64,000 nt of DNA, taken from Syncephalis fuscata. Its lineage: Eukaryota; Zoopagomycota; Zoopagomycetes; Zoopagales; Piptocephalidaceae. Below are positions 37,578 through 49,184 of the stretch, piece by piece. Numbering within the stretch: position 1 is the first letter of the stretch; each line of letters starts with the position of its first letter. Below the pieces are notes generated by a model. The model was not told where the DNA came from and made no database searches. It worked only from the letters and a program-made list of their open reading frames with translations. The position numbers and the translations under genes were made by a program. The stretch spans positions 124,001 through 188,000 of the forward strand of contig JAHLTZ010000023.1 in NCBI GenBank assembly GCA_025786725.1, written 5' to 3'.

Positions 37578-38819
37578 ATGACCACTACACGCTATCATCG
37601 CCGTCTTCCCTCTGATGCTGCATCAGCGGCCAGTGATGCTGATTGGGATACACGATCAGTTAATGAAGGCTATCGCTTATCGCATAAGCAATTTATTTGC
37701 TGGGGTATTATTCTAGGCACGATTATTGTGTCAGGTGTTTTCGGTCTTGTGGCATGGGCTGTAGTCGATCGAATGCATGATGGTAACCGTGTTAGCGTGC
37801 CAAGTAACACGAATCTTACTATTGTACCATCACCGGATATGGTAAAATCATTCTACGGTCTAACGTATACGCCACAGCGTGCGCAATATCCTGGATGTGG
37901 TGTATCGTTGGGTGATGTAGTCGAAGATCTTAAAGTGCTTTCGCAGCTAACAACACGCGTCCGCCTCTACGGTATGGACTGCGATCAAGTCAATCTATTG
38001 CGACAAGCAATTGAGTTACTAAAAATCGACGTTTCATTGGTATTGACTGTGTGGGTCGACAAAGATCAAGATACTTATAATAGACAGTTGGATGCACTTT
38101 GGGACACTTTAGACAAGTATAGTGGTAAAAATATTATAGGTATTTCTGTTGGTAATGAAGCCATATTCCGTAAAGATGTTACACCACAGGAATTGGCCAA
38201 GCGAATGAATGATGTTCGCTCTAAATTGGCTGGTAAGGGCTTAGCCAATATTCCTGTCTACACGACAGATTTGGCCGACAATTTCGATAGTACTATAATG
38301 CAAGCATCGGATGCGGCACTTGGTAATATCCATCCTTATTTTGCCAGTACATCGATTGGTGATGCGCCAAAATGGACCTGGGACTTTTATCAAAAAACCA
38401 TTGGTGCATCCTCGGGCAAGCCAGGCATCATCTCAGAAACCGGCTGGCCGACTAATGGTGCAAGCAAAGGAAGTGCCGTACCCTCAGTGGCCAATCTTCA
38501 ATCCTATATAGACAATTTTCTATGTCAAACACAAGCTAAGAATATCCCTTGCTACTTTTTTGAAGCATTTGATGCAGCGTGGAAGACATCGGAGGAAGCA
38601 GTTGAAAAGAGCTGGGGTCTACTTACCAAAGATCGTAAGCTTAAAATACGTGTTCCACGATGCGATGGCACGGCAAGTAGTAGTTCCGGTAACACTGCTA
38701 ATGGTGCATCGACACCCTCCACTCCGATAACTGCGCCGGTGACGGCACCCGTAACTGTACCTGTACAGCAAAATAATAACGTAGTTAGACAGCCTGTAGC
38801 TGGTACAACCACCACATAA
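37578..38819 (+). CDS. Membrane-anchored GH17 glucan endo-1,3-beta-glucosidase
   Basis: A 413-aa intronless gene. Residues 1-35 are cytosolic, about 38-62 form a signal-anchor helix (FICWGIILGTIIVSGVFGLV), so the enzyme is type II with its domain outside. The GH17 barrel starts at YGLTYTP and contains TRVRLYGMDCDQ, SVGNEAIF (acid/base Glu), NIHPYF, IISETGWPT (nucleophile Glu) and PCYFFEAFDAAWK. The tail after residue 370 is Ser/Thr/Pro/Val-rich, a likely O-mannosylated stalk. These enzymes cleave or transfer beta-1,3-glucan during wall remodelling. The layout matches fungal membrane-anchored BtgC-like enzymes. The ATG of MTTTRYHRR was chosen; the three codons before it are not a start. Confidence 0.92.
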   Translation: MTTTRYHRRLPSDAASAASDADWDTRSVNEGYRLSHKQFICWGIILGTIIVSGVFGLVAWAVVDRMHDGNRVSVPSNTNLTIVPSPDMVKSFYGLTYTPQRAQYPGCGVSLGDVVEDLKVLSQLTTRVRLYGMDCDQVNLLRQAIELLKIDVSLVLTVWVDKDQDTYNRQLDALWDTLDKYSGKNIIGISVGNEAIFRKDVTPQELAKRMNDVRSKLAGKGLANIPVYTTDLADNFDSTIMQASDAALGNIHPYFASTSIGDAPKWTWDFYQKTIGASSGKPGIISETGWPTNGASKGSAVPSVANLQSYIDNFLCQTQAKNIPCYFFEAFDAAWKTSEEAVEKSWGLLTKDRKLKIRVPRCDGTASSSSGNTANGASTPSTPITAPVTAPVTVPVQQNNNVVRQPVAGTTTT

Positions 38820-39465
38820 TTTATAAACCAGAAAGCGCCATTAGTTACAGCCGTAATTATTAGTTGCAATTTGACTGCCTAATGCATTTTTGGTACATTT
38901 CGATATTTGATTCTTTATATATTGCAACCATTGAAATAAACGGTTTAATTTTTTACACAATTGTAATTTATCAAGTATTGTTATAGTTTATATTTTATGA
39001 CTTGCTATTTAGCAAATTAAGCAACTTATTTTTATAAAATGAATTATTAAATATTTAGCGTGACTTAAGGTTAATTAGCTACATTTGACAATGTTAATCT
39101 ATTTAAACCACACATTAGCTTTAATAAACATGATATTGAGTGGTGAAAAGGATTAATAATTAAATCATTTAATCATAGACTTACGATTCAGTGTATATAT
39201 ACACTATAAGGTCAGCATTGCTATTCAAACATTTTCATTGTATATTCAGTATAATAGATTTATTTTAATATAAATAAAATGCAATACCAACGATATGTGC
39301 TATATCTTATAAAAATAAATGGCTACAAAACAAACATGTTTTAATAAGAATGAACGATAAGTTATTGTGATAATATTTAATTTCATATTTTGCTAAAAAT
39401 GGAATGAACAAATAACATTAATCCAAATAATGCTACTTAATTGTTAAGCATCATTAGGAGATTGC
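38820..39465. other. AT-rich convergent intergenic
   Basis: The region lies between the ends of the GH17 and carbonic anhydrase genes and holds only AT-rich sequence with polyadenylation-like AATAAA motifs (for example near 38935). No gene seen. Confidence 0.5.
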
Positions 39466-40212
39466 TTAGCGTGGCTGAGTATAGCGAGAGCTGAATCCAA
39501 GCGCGCTTCGTAGATCATGATATTGAGAAATGCTAATGGAGATTTCTTTGGCTGAAACAAACCAAAACACGTTTTCGGAACAAGGAGGCGTAGTTAAACT
39601 GCCCGAATAGGTCCAATAGGTGTCAAGATTGTCTGTTGTCTTTAGTATACCTGGCAAGTCCAATGATGGTACAGTCTTTTTGTCGCCCTTGTTTTTTGGT
39701 ATATTTTGGATAATTGGCGCAACTAGGTTATTGTTGTGGGTGCTAACTTGAAGAAATGTACCAACTACCAGCAATTGGCCATTGGCTGCTTTATGAACAA
39801 AATGGGCTTCAGCTTCGTAATAGGCGCCCGAAATGCGATGCTCCGAAGGTGCATGGAAATGAATATTTTGCAGTGCGTATTTGACATTGTTATATGTTAA
39901 ATAGTTGTCGACCGAAGCTTGCGCATCAAGATCCATTTGTATGGTATGGCCGTTATTAACAATTGATATTTTTTCGAGTCTTTTCCAGGTAAATGAAGGC
40001 GGTGCTCGCTGCGACCTAGTTAAACGCTCGGCATCTGGAGTAACGAGATTGATCGGGGATTGGTGTTTACCATTACCACACTTGCTATAGTCGGCCGATA
40101 GCTCTCCCCATTTCGCAGGTCCGCGGGACCCTTCATACGACCATTCCGCGCCATCACTGCCCATGACAGCACCCGTGAATATAACGTAAAGTGCAACAAT
40201 TGAAAGTTTCAT
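39466..40212 (-). CDS. Secreted alpha-type carbonic anhydrase
   Basis: A 248-aa intronless gene. Residues 1-22 are a signal peptide (MKLSI start). The alpha-CA fold follows: W-Y/SYEGSRGPAKWGEL, GKHQSPINL, NNGHTIQM, zinc ligands in IHFHAPSEH (two His) and EAHFVHK (third His), and GSLTTPPCSENVFWFV near the substrate pocket. All three zinc histidines and the Thr-Thr-Pro-Pro-Cys motif are intact, so it should be active in CO2 hydration outside the cell. Two cysteines are placed for the usual disulfide (about residues 44 and 207). Alpha-CAs are less common in fungi than beta-CAs. Confidence 0.93.
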   Translation of the reverse strand: MKLSIVALYVIFTGAVMGSDGAEWSYEGSRGPAKWGELSADYSKCGNGKHQSPINLVTPDAERLTRSQRAPPSFTWKRLEKISIVNNGHTIQMDLDAQASVDNYLTYNNVKYALQNIHFHAPSEHRISGAYYEAEAHFVHKAANGQLLVVGTFLQVSTHNNNLVAPIIQNIPKNKGDKKTVPSLDLPGILKTTDNLDTYWTYSGSLTTPPCSENVFWFVSAKEISISISQYHDLRSALGFSSRYTQPR

Positions 40213-40535
40213 GCTGATAGAATGCTGGATTTACAAAGACTGAACTACTGATTTGTCCGTGCTTAGTCTCCACGACAAGTGTTATTTAAATATTGTGCCA
40301 TTATCACATTACTTTCATGTATGTAAAATTCCTTTGCGTTTATGATGCAACATTCCATTGAAAATCAAAGAAACAATCATATATTACATACTTTGTGTTG
40401 GCATAAAGACATTTATGGCATAACAATCAAGCTACTTTCATCATTGTGTTGTTATAAAAATAAACCAAAGTTATCGATGAACAAACATTAGTAGTATTTA
40501 CAAACGTTGGGTCAAGTGTTCTCACGTCTTACAGG
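40213..40535. other. Upstream region of the carbonic anhydrase gene
   Basis: AT-rich, no gene recognised. It separates the minus-strand carbonic anhydrase from a doubtful plus-strand open frame. Confidence 0.4.
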
Positions 40536-40766
40536 ATCTCATCCACATATGATATGCGCACAATTACACACATGCATAGAGCAATAAAATACATCGAGGA
40601 TTATATTATAAATAGAATGGTGAATACAAGTTTTACTAAGCCGATTTTTAATCAAGATTCCTTTGAGACTTTGAAGAAATTGCTAAATAAGGCAATTGCA
40701 AATTGTCATTGTGACATAGCTTATAGTCACTTTGGTAATAGACTGGAAGTAAAAGATGGTGCGTAA
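40536..40766 (+). CDS. Hypothetical small protein or exon
   Basis: An open frame of 70 codons from ATG at 40554 to TAA, extendable upstream to a CTTACAG acceptor-like site at 40534. It reads as a Lys/Ile/Asn-rich helical protein (RAIKYIEDYIINRM ... ETLKKLLNKAIANCHCDIAYSHF) and could splice out at the GTGCGT after Asp-Gly. No family was recognised and no start exon with a signal sequence was found. It may be a remnant or chance. Confidence 0.22.
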   Translation: MSSTYDMRTITHMHRAIKYIEDYIINRMVNTSFTKPIFNQDSFETLKKLLNKAIANCHCDIAYSHFGNRLEVKDGA

Positions 40767-41120
40767 TTAGTAATATATGGACAATTATACGCCACAATTT
40801 ATGGTGTCATCTGTAATACCTAAACTAGGTATTTGTAGATTCAAAATAAAACTGTTATGTAATTAATATAAGAAGAGTAATTTAAGAGACCTAAATTAAT
40901 GGTGATTAGCGATATAATAATATAAATCAATGTAATAATATAGTGCATTTTATTAATTTAAACGTGGTTATTGGTATGGATATTTAAAAACATTGCTGGA
41001 CCGTACACTCATGTGTTAATAACACGTATATGGTTATGTATGCATGCATGTATGTGTGTGTGTGTGTGTAACAATAGCACAAAAATAATAGATTGTAATC
41101 AGAAAAGTATGATGTTGTGA

Positions 41121-44100
41121 TTAGCGGAATAGCGAGCGTAAATTACGAAACGAGCTCGCTTTCTTTACAGGCGTGCCAGATTGGTCTTTATCGTTGTTAA
41201 TGGAGGTAGTATCGCTTTTGGTACACCCAGTGAAAAGATTCGATAAAGATGAATTGGGCGTTGTTCGCTTATCCTCACTCGACTTTGCTTGACGTGCAGA
41301 TGGCGGGCCGCGCAAAGGAGCTGACGATGCAGATGGCAGCTCGCGCAAAGGAATTGGCGATAATGCCGGTGCTGCTGCTGCGGTCGATGACTCCATGGTT
41401 ACAGCAGATGTTTGGATGGGCTCCTGTGGCGTTACTACACGTGGAATACGAAATGGTAAATTTGGAAGTTCTATCGCTTCCATAGAAATCAAACTGGCTA
41501 TTGTATCGCAAGATAGATTGCTCGTATGATTATAGTTGATTTGAGGGGCGGATGTTGCCAACATAGACTCTGCAGTAGCAGGAGCAGCAGGAGCAGCAAC
41601 AGTAGGTACTCGAGGAACAGCAACTACAGTTGACGGACGCTGGCTCAAAACAGCACGTGGATCGGCACCTTCAAAAATACTTTTACGCTGTGCTAAGGTC
41701 AGTGGTGGAGGTGGGCCTGGAAATACAAATCCAGTCAATGGTGATCCATTTGCTTGTGCCTTCAACGCTGGTCGAGATGAGGCAGCAGCAGTGGCATTAT
41801 TAAATGATGAGTGTCGGAAAGTGTTGGAACGCACTCCAGTTGACATAGATGGTGCTACCAAGGAAAGTGGTGGCTGCTTTTGACGTAAAAGTTGATGATT
41901 GTCTACAAGTCGTGCAACATTTATAGAAGGATTTGCGGATAGAAAAGTGTTTTGTGCTGTGTGGGTCGCAGGCGGGGCGTGTTGGTTATCTAGTTTACTA
42001 GACGTAGCATCCGTATGCGTGCTAGCTTTGTCGGTAGCTGTTGGCACAGGCTTATTGTGTATATGAGACTCTGTTGTAGATTGAACCGGTTCATTTTGCG
42101 ATGCTTCAAGCACACCCTTTGAAGCAGGCAGTTGGCGTGTTGGTGTAGGCTGCGCATTAATAAGCGGTACTAGCGGCTGTTCGTTTAAAATGGGTGCGGC
42201 AGAAACTGGTCGTATTTCCATAGTCTTTTGCTCAGCAGTAGCAGGCTGAATATTCTTAAAGGTGTGTGCATCCATACTAACGATATCAGTGCGTGATTTG
42301 CTATTTACTAATATAGCTTGTTGTCCATAGACACCACTTCTGCGACTTGCTTTTACTGGTTTCTCGCCGTCCTGCTCTGGCGATAATGACACTGGACGTG
42401 GCTCTGATGAACGTAAATCTGATAAAGCTGACTGCATTGCATTTTCGCCAGATTTAGACACAGTCTGTCCTACAGACATATCCAGAGTATTGAACGTCAC
42501 AATCGACTCAGTGTCCAGCACTTTATGTTTTGCCTCTATTTGCTTATCTTCTTCATTTTTCTTCCCATCATCTTTTTTTTCATTCAATAAAGCTGGTTGC
42601 TCTTTGGTATCTTTAGTGCTTTCTACCGAAGCAGGAGATGAATTGGCTGTTTCAGAAAACATAATTCGATCCATGCCGGCTAAAGCACGCATACGGCGTT
42701 CACTGTCACTAAGAGATGAGGTTTTTTCTGTATCAAAAATTGTAACATCATTAGTAAACTGTAGCTTTATAATACTTTTGCCATTTCATAAAGCAGTATA
42801 TGACTTACTGTTATCATGAACATTAAACGACGACGGCTTTTTGTCTGTTCCGCTTGATGACGTATGCTTATTCAGCAACTCAAGCACTGGACCGTTAAAC
42901 GACGGAATCGAGGACGCGTATTTTTGCTTCTTTTCTTTTATCCTGTCGATCGGCATTAAAGTAAATGGCTTATCTGTTGTTTCTGCTGATAATACTGATT
43001 CAGTTCGATTGTTCGATTCCATTTTTAATTCTTTACTATTTACTAAAGATAACTTTTCGATTGTTTTCTCGGTATTTTTTGACTTTATCAGTTTATCGGC
43101 ACATACAACACGATTCATTTCCAACTTGGGCAGTAGAGCACATTTGTCTACTTCTGAACGGAAATTGTCGTAAATACGACCACGCGTACCATTCTCCATG
43201 GCACCAAGACGTTCGTGTACACAAGCAGCCATAGTCGTAAACACTGTACATGCCTGTAATATGGCAGTCATTGAAAATGGAGAATATTGCTTTTGTTCTT
43301 GATTATCGACATTTAAACAAAAGGCCACGGTATCTGATGTAGGCTGTGATCCACTTGCGGCAATGTCAATAGTATGAACATGATCAAACGTGTAGGTAAC
43401 AACTTCTGACCGCACTAAATAATACAATTATAAGCATAATAAATTCACATTCGTGTATTACTTACAAGTTCGTGAACCGGTCATATAAAATAGTTCAATA
43501 CGTGTACGATCAATCAAGTAGGCATAGACATAAGGTGTTTGTTCAATTCTCTTGTACGCACGCTTTCCCAGCCAAAGTTCTTGCTGTTTTAGAGCTAAAT
43601 AGGCTGATGTGTACAGTTTTGTACTAATAAACGTGAATTAGTTTACAATAATAACCAAGTACATAACTTACACTGCATGATCGCGAGAAACATTACCGCG
43701 TGAACATCCCACGACAAATGTTAGTAACTCACCGGCCACACGACGTTCTACACATATTACTGGCCGATACCAATTATTGGAACCGTCGGCAATATGGGCA
43801 CCATCAGCTGGATTGGCATCTGATGATTGCCCGTCATGCAGACAAGTAATGCCAGATGGTGACCATGTTTGATTACGCCACAGATTCAACATATTTGATG
43901 TCATATCTGCATCATCTTCAGAGTCGATACGCGTAAATTTTAGGCTAAAGGCCGGGTCGATGATAAGCACATGAATGTAATCTTCTGCATCTAACGCCGA
44001 TCGACCTAGTATTCCACCTTGGGGCAGACAGAAATTGCTAAAAAAATGTAGCGCACATGTGTAGCTTTTAGCTTCGTTTGAAGTAACTCCAAATATCTGG

Positions 44101-45569
44101 GCATCTCTTAAGGTGATACGCGATTCTTGTCCAAATATACGATGAAAATCCTCCGGGACGTGATGCTTGATAGACTAGTTAGTAGCACAAAAATAAGTAT
44201 TGACCATTTAAAACCAGTGTATTCTAATTACTTACAGAAATTTGATCCGATTGGATACTTGACCATGAAGTATGATCAACTACTTGATCAGTAATTAAAC
44301 GTCGTTCCAATATCATAAGTGCATCAATAAGTCGCTGGGCCGTATCGGCCATTTGTGTTGCTGGATAAGCACCAATAATAAAGTTGACTGTCACTTGATT
44401 GAGCTGTATATCCCGTTCACTCATACCGTCAGTGCTGCTGACACGCATGAAATGAGTTGGTACTGATAGACTGATGTTATCCACTGTGTCCATAAACGCT
44501 GATTGACGATTGTATGCCAGTGACAAGGCGGGCTTTTTGGCCAACATAGCATTGCCCACCGCGCCCATAATTGCCCGTCGACAAAAATCGCGTCCTACAT
44601 GATCGGCCATGCGACAGCAGGATAAAACAAATTCCCAGCCAGCCAACGATAAAATGCGATCAATACCTAGCGCTGATAGCTGGTGATCATCAGTTTCGGT
44701 AATGAGCGTTTGCACAAATGAACGAAGCTCTTGTTCTGTAGGATGAGATCGTAGTACCGAGTCGGGTCGAGGTGCGACTGGAGCAACAAACGACGCCCGG
44801 TATCGGTTAGCGTTCAATGATATAGATTGTCTCTGAGGCCGTGAAGACATGTTACACGATAAACGTGATTTAATTGTAGTATTGGCCAAGGCAATGGCAG
44901 ATGCTATTTCTTGATTAGACATACTTCTAGTTCCTTTTTCAGATGCCTTATTTGTTTTCTCATCCGATGGTTTTGGTGCCTTAGTGTCAGCAGTCATATT
45001 AATATCTTTTTCAATTACTGCGGATTTGTCATGATCGTTATTCTCGTGATCCACTTGAGTCGAATCGCTTTCATAGGCATGATCCGTTTGAGTGTCAACT
45101 TTTTTATAGTCACCATTTTGTGAAATCGCATCTACTGGAGTATTTGCTTCTGATATGTTAGTTTCAATATCAGTAATTGTAGTTTCCGTATCAGTAATTG
45201 CCGTGTCCGTATCGGTTGTGGCAATTTCGTTGAGTTCAATAGCTTTCGATAATCTTGTGTCAGGCGATTTACTAAGTACCGATAGCGATGGCACTACGAA
45301 ATCCGAATTAGCCGCCTTTTGAATAACGATGTTGTTATCGCTAATTGAGGTTCCTCCGGCTCAGGTGGAGATAATGGTCTTATGATATTGTTGTCATTAC
45401 CATTTATGGGCTGTTTTGTAGAATAGTTGCTACCAGTAGTTGGTGATAAAATATTACGCGGAGATTTGGGTGAAAATGATGTAAAAGCATCGAAACTAAA
45501 ATCGGGCATTAAAGGCGAGCTCATAATAGACAGCGGTGGTAAACTACCACTATTTGACTCGTACTCCAT
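41121..45569 (-). CDS. Uncharacterised 1366-aa protein with a long disordered C-terminal half
   Basis: Six exons: 45401-45569, 44236-45293, 43672-44174, 43466-43623, 42809-43414, 41121-42727. The exon 1-2 junction (107-nt intron, acceptor TTTCGTAG) is the choice that keeps the frame; others failed. Residues about 1-220 are acidic and Thr/Asp-rich with repeated TDTETTITD-like motifs. A folded core of about 500 residues contains GWEFVLSCCRMADHVGRDF, DFHRIFGQESRITLRDAQIFG, EDYIHVLIIDPAFSLKF and ERRVAGELLTFVVGCSRG, then TPYVYAYLIDRTRIELFYM. The last 600 residues are Ser/Pro/Ala-rich. The C terminus SSFRNLRSLFR is basic. I do not recognise the family; the core looks mixed alpha/beta and intracellular. 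Confidence 0.75.
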
Positions 45570-46441
45570 TGTGTAATTAATGAATACTAAACACCTGCAA
45601 TAAATTGATAAGCGATAAAAAGTAATAAAATCAAACAAGCGAAATAATAAATGATATAAAGACTAGAAATGAATTGGTGTTATTGAGTGCTGTTGCATAT
45701 CATAGAGCCAATAAGCTGAATGAGTTGCTTATATGAAATGGATAAGTAAATGTGCCCGGCACGAATACTGTGTTACGTTTAATAAAAATGGATGACGGCA
45801 CGGCCGGCGCTTTAGAAAGACAGTAGCAGGAATAAACGTTTAGATGGATGCGAGCGTTTTTAGCAAGAGCGAATATGCCAAATATGAAGTGCAAGGACGA
45901 GGATTAAAAGGGAGACAGTGCGATGGTAAGGGAGATAGAATAGGGAAAGTGAAATAGTCAAGTAGGAAACAATAAGGCCGAAGTAAGAGAAGCTGGTCAC
46001 AGAAAGTTGAATGTATGGTGTATTATGTATTAAATTATATGTACTTGTGAGTGTGTGTTTGTGTGTAACGACTTGCGCCGTTGACTATTTTCTTTCTTTC
46101 TTTAGCCCAAATACCGTGCTAAACTTGTATGTAACAAATGTAAAACAAGGGGTGGTTGCCGTTTTGTTCAGTTCATGGAACGTCAAGGTGATTGTAGGTA
46201 TGGCTTATGTATAAAACTAGATTTTTCAAACCTGTTATTCTACGCATGGTGGGTTATGTACAAGTTGAAATCGAGTGCAGCGATGGTCACGTTTACAACA
46301 CTACTATAGCAATGACAGTGTATTTATTTATGCAAAAAAAGAACATCACTAGCCAACGTAAATAAATTTGATATTTAAGAAAATTCTTAAATGAATTCTG
46401 TCACAAGTAAAATCGTTGTAACATAATGAAAATTATTACCT
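45570..46441. other. Intergenic between two minus-strand genes
   Basis: The upstream region of the 1366-aa protein gene and downstream region of the TPR gene; contains a GT tract (46042-46062) and no recognised gene. Confidence 0.45.
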
Positions 46442-49184
46442 TTACAAAGAAAGCGATTCAAGACGTTGTGTTGTTGTTAGCGGTGGTGGAGTGGATGTTT
46501 TACACTCAGTAAAAACGATCGACTCATTTTTTGAACCGCTTTCATCACCATAAACTACTTGCATCCATGCAAGCGTAATTCTCACTCGGCAAGAGTATAA
46601 AGGAACGCCGCCTAGTTTTGAAACGGCAAAGGGTTCTGATCTTCGTCTATTGGTACTGGACAGGAATGGATAGCCTGAACCGGCAGTAAGTAGCGGTGAG
46701 TGCGAAGAGACTGATGTAGCACCGGCATCAGCGGCTATTGAGCGTTGACGGGCTTGAGCTACGGCTTCCTCAACACGACGACGTTGTAGCCATCGAGCAG
46801 CAACATACATTTGATCGGACAATCGCTGACAGCCATGCAGTTTCTGCGCCGTTAAATCAGCTGCTTTGGCGGTATCCGTAGTGCTTGTACCATTTGATTT
46901 GGTTGCAATAACTGGTAGTTGTTCCGATACAGCAGCAATAAAGGCTTGTGCTCGCTCGGTTATTTCACAGAAATCACTTCTAGCTACTGAACGTGCTGGC
47001 ATAAAAATAGGATAGCCAGTCGAAGCATGTTGTACCAGTTGACCACGTACATGCCAGGCTACCGCGCGAGGCCAATCACCAAGCAAAAGCATAGCTATAG
47101 CTATACTATAGTGCGTTTCAACTAGAAGTGGATGATATGTAACATGGGGAAATCCATCATCCCAGACAACTTCTACCGAATCGATGTCATGACTATTATC
47201 GGTTTCATGACCATCAAGGTCAGAAGGGTGCGACCTTTTTTCTTTTATTAATCCATTGTTGTTAAATAAATTACGTTTTTCCGCGGTATTTAATGGCAAT
47301 TGTGTCATTTTGTCAGCTTCATTAATAACACTTGGACCACTACCGTTTTGTGGATTGAAATCCGTTAAGGCTAGATTCGGTATTTGTATAGGATCTGCAT
47401 CTGAGAAATAGCTACGATAAATAGCAGCTGAAAATGGCACTGGCTTTAGTGTTGGATTATTATTTGTAGTATCCGATAAATACTTATTGCTAGCATTAGA
47501 CTGTGATTCATCCAATGTACTTTGCAATAAATTGGTGTCTATACCTGCAGATGTGCTGCGATTCATCGTGATATGGCGGCTAGCTCGCATTCCTTCGCCA
47601 TCTAATTCTTCTAGTATCTTTTCAGCATCTGGCAGTGAATTAGGAAACCATCTTAGGAAACGTGTATAATCACGTATGGCTCGTCGGGCCAAAGATGTAA
47701 CACGAGGTATTAACGATGTCAATCGTTCATGACAAGCCTCGCGTAATTCGTTATCCAACGGCGAAATGGGCGTACTGTGCGGCTCAACATCCCATGCTAC
47801 ATCGTCGGCCGATGCTGTACCTGCGTGAGTTCCAAAGCCGCCGCTTGAAGTACGTTCCCCACTCGATTTTTTGCGTCGTTGTCGTCTCGTCTTTTTGCTA
47901 GCACTATTTTGCTCGTTTTCGTTTGCATTTTTAGATATAAGCTGCTGTGCTTTAGCTGCACGATGTTTTTCTTCAATGCCTTTCTCTATATCTTGCAATT
48001 CGGCACGAATCATATAAAATGCCCATTGCAAGTAGCAGGAACCTCGTTGGAATAAAGCTTGCCGCTTTGTGCCACGTCCAGGACGCAGTGGGTTTCGGCG
48101 TAAATCATCTGATAATACAAATAAAGGCGAAGTTTCCGCTATTGAATTTTCATTACCGGCAATAGACACTTCAGCTTCATCATCTTCCAGATTTAAAAGC
48201 ATATCACTGCTAGAAGAAGGATGCTGAAAGCGACGTCGTTGAGGTGCGCTGTATTTACGTGCTAGCTGCATAGCAGTAGCAAAATCTTTAATAGCTGCCG
48301 CGTGCTGTCCTTTTATACATAGCATCGTACCGCGTGTACGATAATATTCTGCCGTATCAGGATTACGACGTATAAGTTCGTCAAGCGGCTCAACACTGGT
48401 ACTAGTGGCAAGTCGTCTAATATGGTTACAGCGTTAATATAATGTTATTATAACAAATAGACACCTTAAAAATCAAGACAGCTTACCTTGAAGGAATTTT
48501 TTCATGGAAAAAGTGTGTATACGTTGCATCGTTAGTGTAGCTATCGTCAGGAGATATCTTCGCTAGACTGTCTATCAGCTCGTCTAGTCCAACAGCACCT
48601 TGCATTGCGCACACACTGGTGGCAATTTCGTCTGTTCGATAAGCAGCTGCCATTTTTTCAACCGCTTGACGTAACAACCGTCGGCGAGTATGGATATTGA
48701 TGCTTGCGCCCCCTCCGCTGCCATGTGTATGCAGTTGTGCACGCGCTGCTTCCACTACTAGTTCCGATGCCTCATCAACAAGTTCACGCGTATACACAAG
48801 ATCTGCCAACACAATTGGATCGATAGCAGGTCGTGGAACTCCTTTGGGAGGCGGTAGAACAGGAGGTTCAACCATTCTGTGTCTTGCTCTAGAATTAAAT
48901 AATTCTGGCGATTTTGCTTCATCACGGGTGGCTGCAATAAACGCTTCGTTGGCGCGCGCAGCATCCAAAGAATATGGCACGGCAGTAGCGTTTAGCTGAC
49001 ATAGATATTCTAGCATTTCCGCGGGAAGCTGTAGCCAAGGCCCATGATAAGCAGCAATATTGCGCCAATGTTTATTGCGTGCTATCATAACTACATCACC
49101 AGCTTCTTTGCCACTCTTTTTCTTTGTCACTTCACCGCTATTACTTGGCTTTGTCGTATTTCCTAAGGCCGTTGGAGTTGCCAT
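46442..49184 (-). CDS. TPR-containing protein of unknown role
   Basis: Two exons, 48487-49184 and 46442-48416, joined by a 70-nt intron, 890 aa. After a Lys-rich N terminus there is a helical region (QLPAEMLEYLCQLNA) and a TPR-like unit across the intron: PLDELIRRNPDTAEYYRTRGTM followed by CIKGQHAAAIKDFATAMQLA. A polybasic stretch KKTRRQRRKKS near residue 400 may be a nuclear signal. A later HYSIAIAMLLLGDWPRAVAWHVRGQL looks like another TPR. A Leu/Arg-rich helix near the end (QMYVAARWLQRRRVEEAVAQ) follows. TPRs bind partner proteins; which ones is unknown. The start is the first ATG of the frame. Confidence 0.78.
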
